From RPQJ01 sp031404015 (GTDB lineage: Bacteria > Pseudomonadota > Gammaproteobacteria > Steroidobacterales > Steroidobacteraceae): a stretch of DNA of 17,291 nucleotides. Of this stretch, positions 14,656 to 17,291 are shown one piece after another. Made by a program: the position numbers and the translations under genes. The DNA lies in contig JANNGT010000339.1 in assembly GCA_031404015.1 (NCBI GenBank), forward strand, positions 1-17,291. Reading direction: 5' to 3'. The notes beneath the pieces were generated by a model, which saw nothing but the letters and a program-made list of their open reading frames with translations, did not search any database and was not told the origin of the DNA. Within the stretch, counting starts at the first letter, position 1. Each line of letters opens with the position of its first letter.

Positions 14656-14704
14656 GCGGCCCGGGTTCACGCTGGGACCGACACCGTTTCGAGGCACGAC
14701 GTTG

Positions 14705-15703
14705 ATGCCGCGGCCGTCCGTGCGCGTTGCACTGCCGTGGCTGCAGACGGCCCTGGCGGATGCCATGGGCAACCACACTCAGCCGCCGCTCGCCGCGCTG
14801 CGCTGGCTCGGCGGTCGCGGCCGTTTGCAGGGCGCTACGGCGACGCCATGGCGCGAGTGGCTGCTCGAACCCACCGACATGTCACGGTGCCTGCGCGACT
14901 GGCCGGCAGGACCCGCGGTCGCGCGGGAGCGCGGTGCGGACCTCGGTGCAGGACACACCTGGTGCCTGGCGCAGCCGGTGCATCTGGCGGCTGGACTCGA
15001 TCACCTGCGGCTTGCACCGCTGGCGGCGGCGACACTAACGGCGGGTGAAGCGGACGAACTCGCCGCGTCGATACGTGCGCACTTCGGTGACGATGAAATC
15101 GCGGTGGCGCCTTGCGCGGATGACGTGTGGTTGTTGCGCTTCGCGCGCGTGATCGACAGCACGACCCAGCCGCCAGAGTTGGCGGTCGGGCACAACGTGC
15201 ACGACTTCATGCCAGCCGGACCCGATGGGGCGCGCGTGCGCAGCCTCATGAACGAGATCCAGATGCTGCTGCACGAGCATCCCGTCAACGAGCGGCGTGC
15301 GCGCGCGGGAAAATTGCCGGTCAACGCGTGGTGGCTTTGGGGGTTTGGCAAGGACTCGTCGCAGCCCGTTCCGCCAGACCATCGGTGGAGCCTGCGCGGC
15401 GACGATGCCTGGTTACGCGCGCTGTGGGGACGCGATGGGCTGGACCGGGATCCCGCCAGCCCCCTGCTCGAGCCACTGCAGGGCGATACGCTCATTGCGT
15501 TGACGATACCGCCCGCCGTGAGCAGCGAAGAATCACTGGCGGCCATCGATACGGGACTGCTGGCGTGGCTGGCCACGCAGGTGCGGACCGGCGCGATCCA
15601 GCGTCTAGACATGCTCGCGGGCAGCATCGAATTGCACATCGACGTGGCGTCACGGTTCCGGTTCTGGCGCCGGCCTGTCGACATCGCGCGGTGGCTCGAA
15701 TGA
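14705..15703 (+). CDS. rpfE: RpfE-type conserved protein of unknown biochemical function
   Basis: A 332-residue protein matching the RpfE family named after the Xanthomonas rpf (regulation of pathogenicity factors) locus, where from memory it also lies next to recJ. The name reflects location; no catalytic activity is established, and some databases label relatives as phosphoglycerate mutase-like. The signature is the central EIQMLLHEHPVN, then RARAGKLPVNAWWLWGFG (about 15256-15350). There is no signal peptide or membrane segment. The start is ATG 14705 (MPRPSVRVALP) with GAGG at 14691-14694; the frame stays open far upstream over the DUF498 gene, which is not credible. The stop overlaps the recJ start (ATGA at 15700), implying coupled translation and perhaps a shared task with RecJ. 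Confidence 0.85.
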   Translation: MPRPSVRVALPWLQTALADAMGNHTQPPLAALRWLGGRGRLQGATATPWREWLLEPTDMSRCLRDWPAGPAVARERGADLGAGHTWCLAQPVHLAAGLDHLRLAPLAAATLTAGEADELAASIRAHFGDDEIAVAPCADDVWLLRFARVIDSTTQPPELAVGHNVHDFMPAGPDGARVRSLMNEIQMLLHEHPVNERRARAGKLPVNAWWLWGFGKDSSQPVPPDHRWSLRGDDAWLRALWGRDGLDRDPASPLLEPLQGDTLIALTIPPAVSSEESLAAIDTGLLAWLATQVRTGAIQRLDMLAGSIELHIDVASRFRFWRRPVDIARWLE

Positions 15704-17291
15704 CGACTGCGCGCCGGATCCTGCGGCGTGAATCACGCGCCGACCTGCAGGCGGCGCTGCCGGCCACGCTGCACCCCGTGCTGCGACGCGTGTATGGCGC
15801 GCGTGCACTCGCAGGGCCCGAAGACCTGGCACTGCGCCTGGACCAGTTGCTGCCCATCAGCACGCTCGATGGCGTCGAAGCGGCGGCGTCACTGCTGGCA
15901 GACGCGCATCGCACACGTCGGCGCGTACTGATCGTGGGCGACTTCGACGCGGACGGTGCGACGAGCACGGCGCTCATGCTGCGCCAGCTCACGGCGCTCG
16001 GTTTCGAGTCGCCCGACTTCCTCGTGCCCGATCGCTTTCGCTACGGCTACGGTCTCACGCCCGAGATCGTGCGCGTGGCCGCGGAGCGCAAGCCCGACCT
16101 GATCGTCACGGTCGACAACGGCATGTCGTCGCTGGAAGGCGTGGCGGAGGCGCGCCGCCTCGGCATCGACGTGCTGGTCACCGACCACCACCTGCCGGGG
16201 CGTGAATTGCCGGCCGCGGCGTGCATCGTCAACCCGAATGCGCCGGGCAATCGCTTTGCGTCCAAAGCGCTCGCCGGCGTCGGCGTCGCGTTCTACGTGA
16301 TGGTCGCGCTCACCCATGAACTGCGTCAGCGCGGCACGCTGCCGGCGAATGTGGACACGAATCCTGCGCGGCTGCTCGATCTGGTTGCGCTCGGCACGGT
16401 TGCCGACGTCGTCACGCTGGACCTCAACAACAGGGTGCTCGTGGCGCAAGGACTGCAACGCATCCGGCGCGGACGCTGTGCCGCCGGCCTGCGTGAATTG
16501 CTCGAAGCGTCGGGCCGCACGCTGGCGAGCGTGACCAGCCAGGACCTGGGCTTCCAGGCGGGGCCGCGCTTGAATGCCGCGGGCCGGCTCGACGACATGA
16601 CGCGCGGAATACGCTGCCTGCTTACGGACGATCCTGCAGAGGCGCGCGCCACCGCGCTCGATCTCGCACGGCTGAATACAGACCGCAAGGAACTCGAGGC
16701 GAAAATGCAGCTCGAGGCATTGGCGCAGGTGGATGCGCGCGTGGCGTCGCTGGCGGGGCAAGTGCCATCGGGGGTCTGCGTCTATGACGCAGGCTGGCAC
16801 CAGGGCGTGGTTGGTCTGGTCGCGTCCCGCGTCAAGGAACGCCTGCACCGGCCGGTCATCGCATTTGCGGCTTCCGAGCCTGGCTGGCTCAAGGGCTCGG
16901 CACGTTCGGTGCCGGGCGTGCACGTGCGTGACGTGCTCGATGCAATCGCCACGCGCACGCCGGGACTCGTCGACAAGTTCGGTGGCCACGCCATGGCGGC
17001 GGGGCTCACACTGCGCGAGTCGAGCTTGAAGGTTTTCGAGGCGGAGTTCGCGCGCGAAGTCGAGCGCTGGGTCGATGCCGACACGCTGGCGGGCCATCTG
17101 CATACCGACGGCGAGTTGCTCGGCGGCGAATTCAACGTGGACACGGCCGACGCCCTCCGGGAAGGCGGCCCCTGGGGTTCGGGATTCCCCGAGCCGATGT
17201 TCGACGGCGAATTCGGCGTTGCGGATGCGCGCGTGGTCGGCAACCGTCACCTGAAGCTGCGCCTGCGCAGCGCGTCGGGTGAGGTGGTGGA
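15700..17291 (+). CDS. recJ: Single-stranded-DNA-specific exonuclease RecJ, 3'-truncated
   Basis: A 5'-3' single-strand exonuclease used in RecF-pathway recombination, mismatch repair and base excision repair. The ATG at 15700 overlaps the preceding stop by four bases. The window holds 530 codons with no stop; the E. coli protein is 577 residues, so only a short C-terminal part is lost. DHH-family metal motifs are visible: GDFDADGATSTAL (Asp81, Asp83, Asp85), VDNGMSS, and TDHHLPG with the DHH triad at residues 162-164. The linker and the DHHA1 motif FGGHAMAAG (His430) follow, then the OB-type C-terminal domain begins (GEFNVDTADALREGG). Because it runs off the edge, an open-frame scan requiring a stop would miss it and may report long reverse-strand shadows instead. 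Confidence 0.97.
   Translation, partial: MTTARRILRRESRADLQAALPATLHPVLRRVYGARALAGPEDLALRLDQLLPISTLDGVEAAASLLADAHRTRRRVLIVGDFDADGATSTALMLRQLTALGFESPDFLVPDRFRYGYGLTPEIVRVAAERKPDLIVTVDNGMSSLEGVAEARRLGIDVLVTDHHLPGRELPAAACIVNPNAPGNRFASKALAGVGVAFYVMVALTHELRQRGTLPANVDTNPARLLDLVALGTVADVVTLDLNNRVLVAQGLQRIRRGRCAAGLRELLEASGRTLASVTSQDLGFQAGPRLNAAGRLDDMTRGIRCLLTDDPAEARATALDLARLNTDRKELEAKMQLEALAQVDARVASLAGQVPSGVCVYDAGWHQGVVGLVASRVKERLHRPVIAFAASEPGWLKGSARSVPGVHVRDVLDAIATRTPGLVDKFGGHAMAAGLTLRESSLKVFEAEFAREVERWVDADTLAGHLHTDGELLGGEFNVDTADALREGGPWGSGFPEPMFDGEFGVADARVVGNRHLKLRLRSASGEVV

Noticed and set aside
14141..14704. Upstream extension of the rpfE-type frame by 188 codons
   Set aside because: It overlaps the end of pcm and all of the minus-strand DUF498 gene, with no homology-like content; GAGG and ATG at 14705 fit better.

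Overview
The window looks like a piece of a high-GC gammaproteobacterial chromosome, possibly a whole draft or metagenome contig because a gene is cut at each end. Gene content and order (dnaE-accA-tilS-pyrG-kdsA-eno-ftsB-ispD-ispF-truD, then surE-pcm) are the classic gammaproteobacterial core cluster. The rpfE-recJ pair and the dispersed GC-rich palindromic repeats suggest the Xanthomonadales/Nevskiales/Steroidobacter side of the class. That placement rests on gene order and protein flavour only. KdsA implies an LPS-bearing outer membrane.

Layout. Bases 2-118 encode the start of a xanthine dehydrogenase-type molybdopterin subunit, joined in frame to the last two thirds of dnaE (to 2353). A small TerB-family gene follows (2460-2921), then a 326-base gap that holds a 122-base imperfect palindrome (3032-3153). 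From 3248 to 12146 all genes run on the plus strand and are tightly packed: accA, tilS, pyrG, kdsA, eno, ftsB, ispD, ispF, truD. Several neighbours overlap by 4 bases (ATGA, GTGA or TTGA), which indicates translational coupling. A minus-strand Smr-domain gene (12702-12163) converges on truD and diverges from surE (12813-13571), which is followed by pcm. A minus-strand Mth938/DUF498-family gene (14635-14264) converges on pcm and diverges from an rpfE-type gene (14705-15703), which overlaps recJ; recJ runs off the end.

Functions. The cluster mixes replication and repair (DnaE, RecJ), fatty acid synthesis (AccA), tRNA modification (TilS, TruD), CTP supply (PyrG), LPS Kdo synthesis (KdsA), glycolysis (Eno), division (FtsB), MEP-pathway isoprenoid synthesis (IspD, IspF) and stationary-phase damage repair (SurE, Pcm). 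CTP from PyrG is used directly by IspD and by Kdo activation. PEP from Eno is a KdsA substrate.

No defence system, integrase, transposase, CRISPR array, rRNA or tRNA was found. The most unusual signals are the xanthine dehydrogenase/DnaE in-frame junction at the left edge (more likely an assembly or edge chimera than a real fusion), a dispersed-repeat-like sequence read in frame inside dnaE just after the clamp-binding motif, and the long palindrome upstream of accA.
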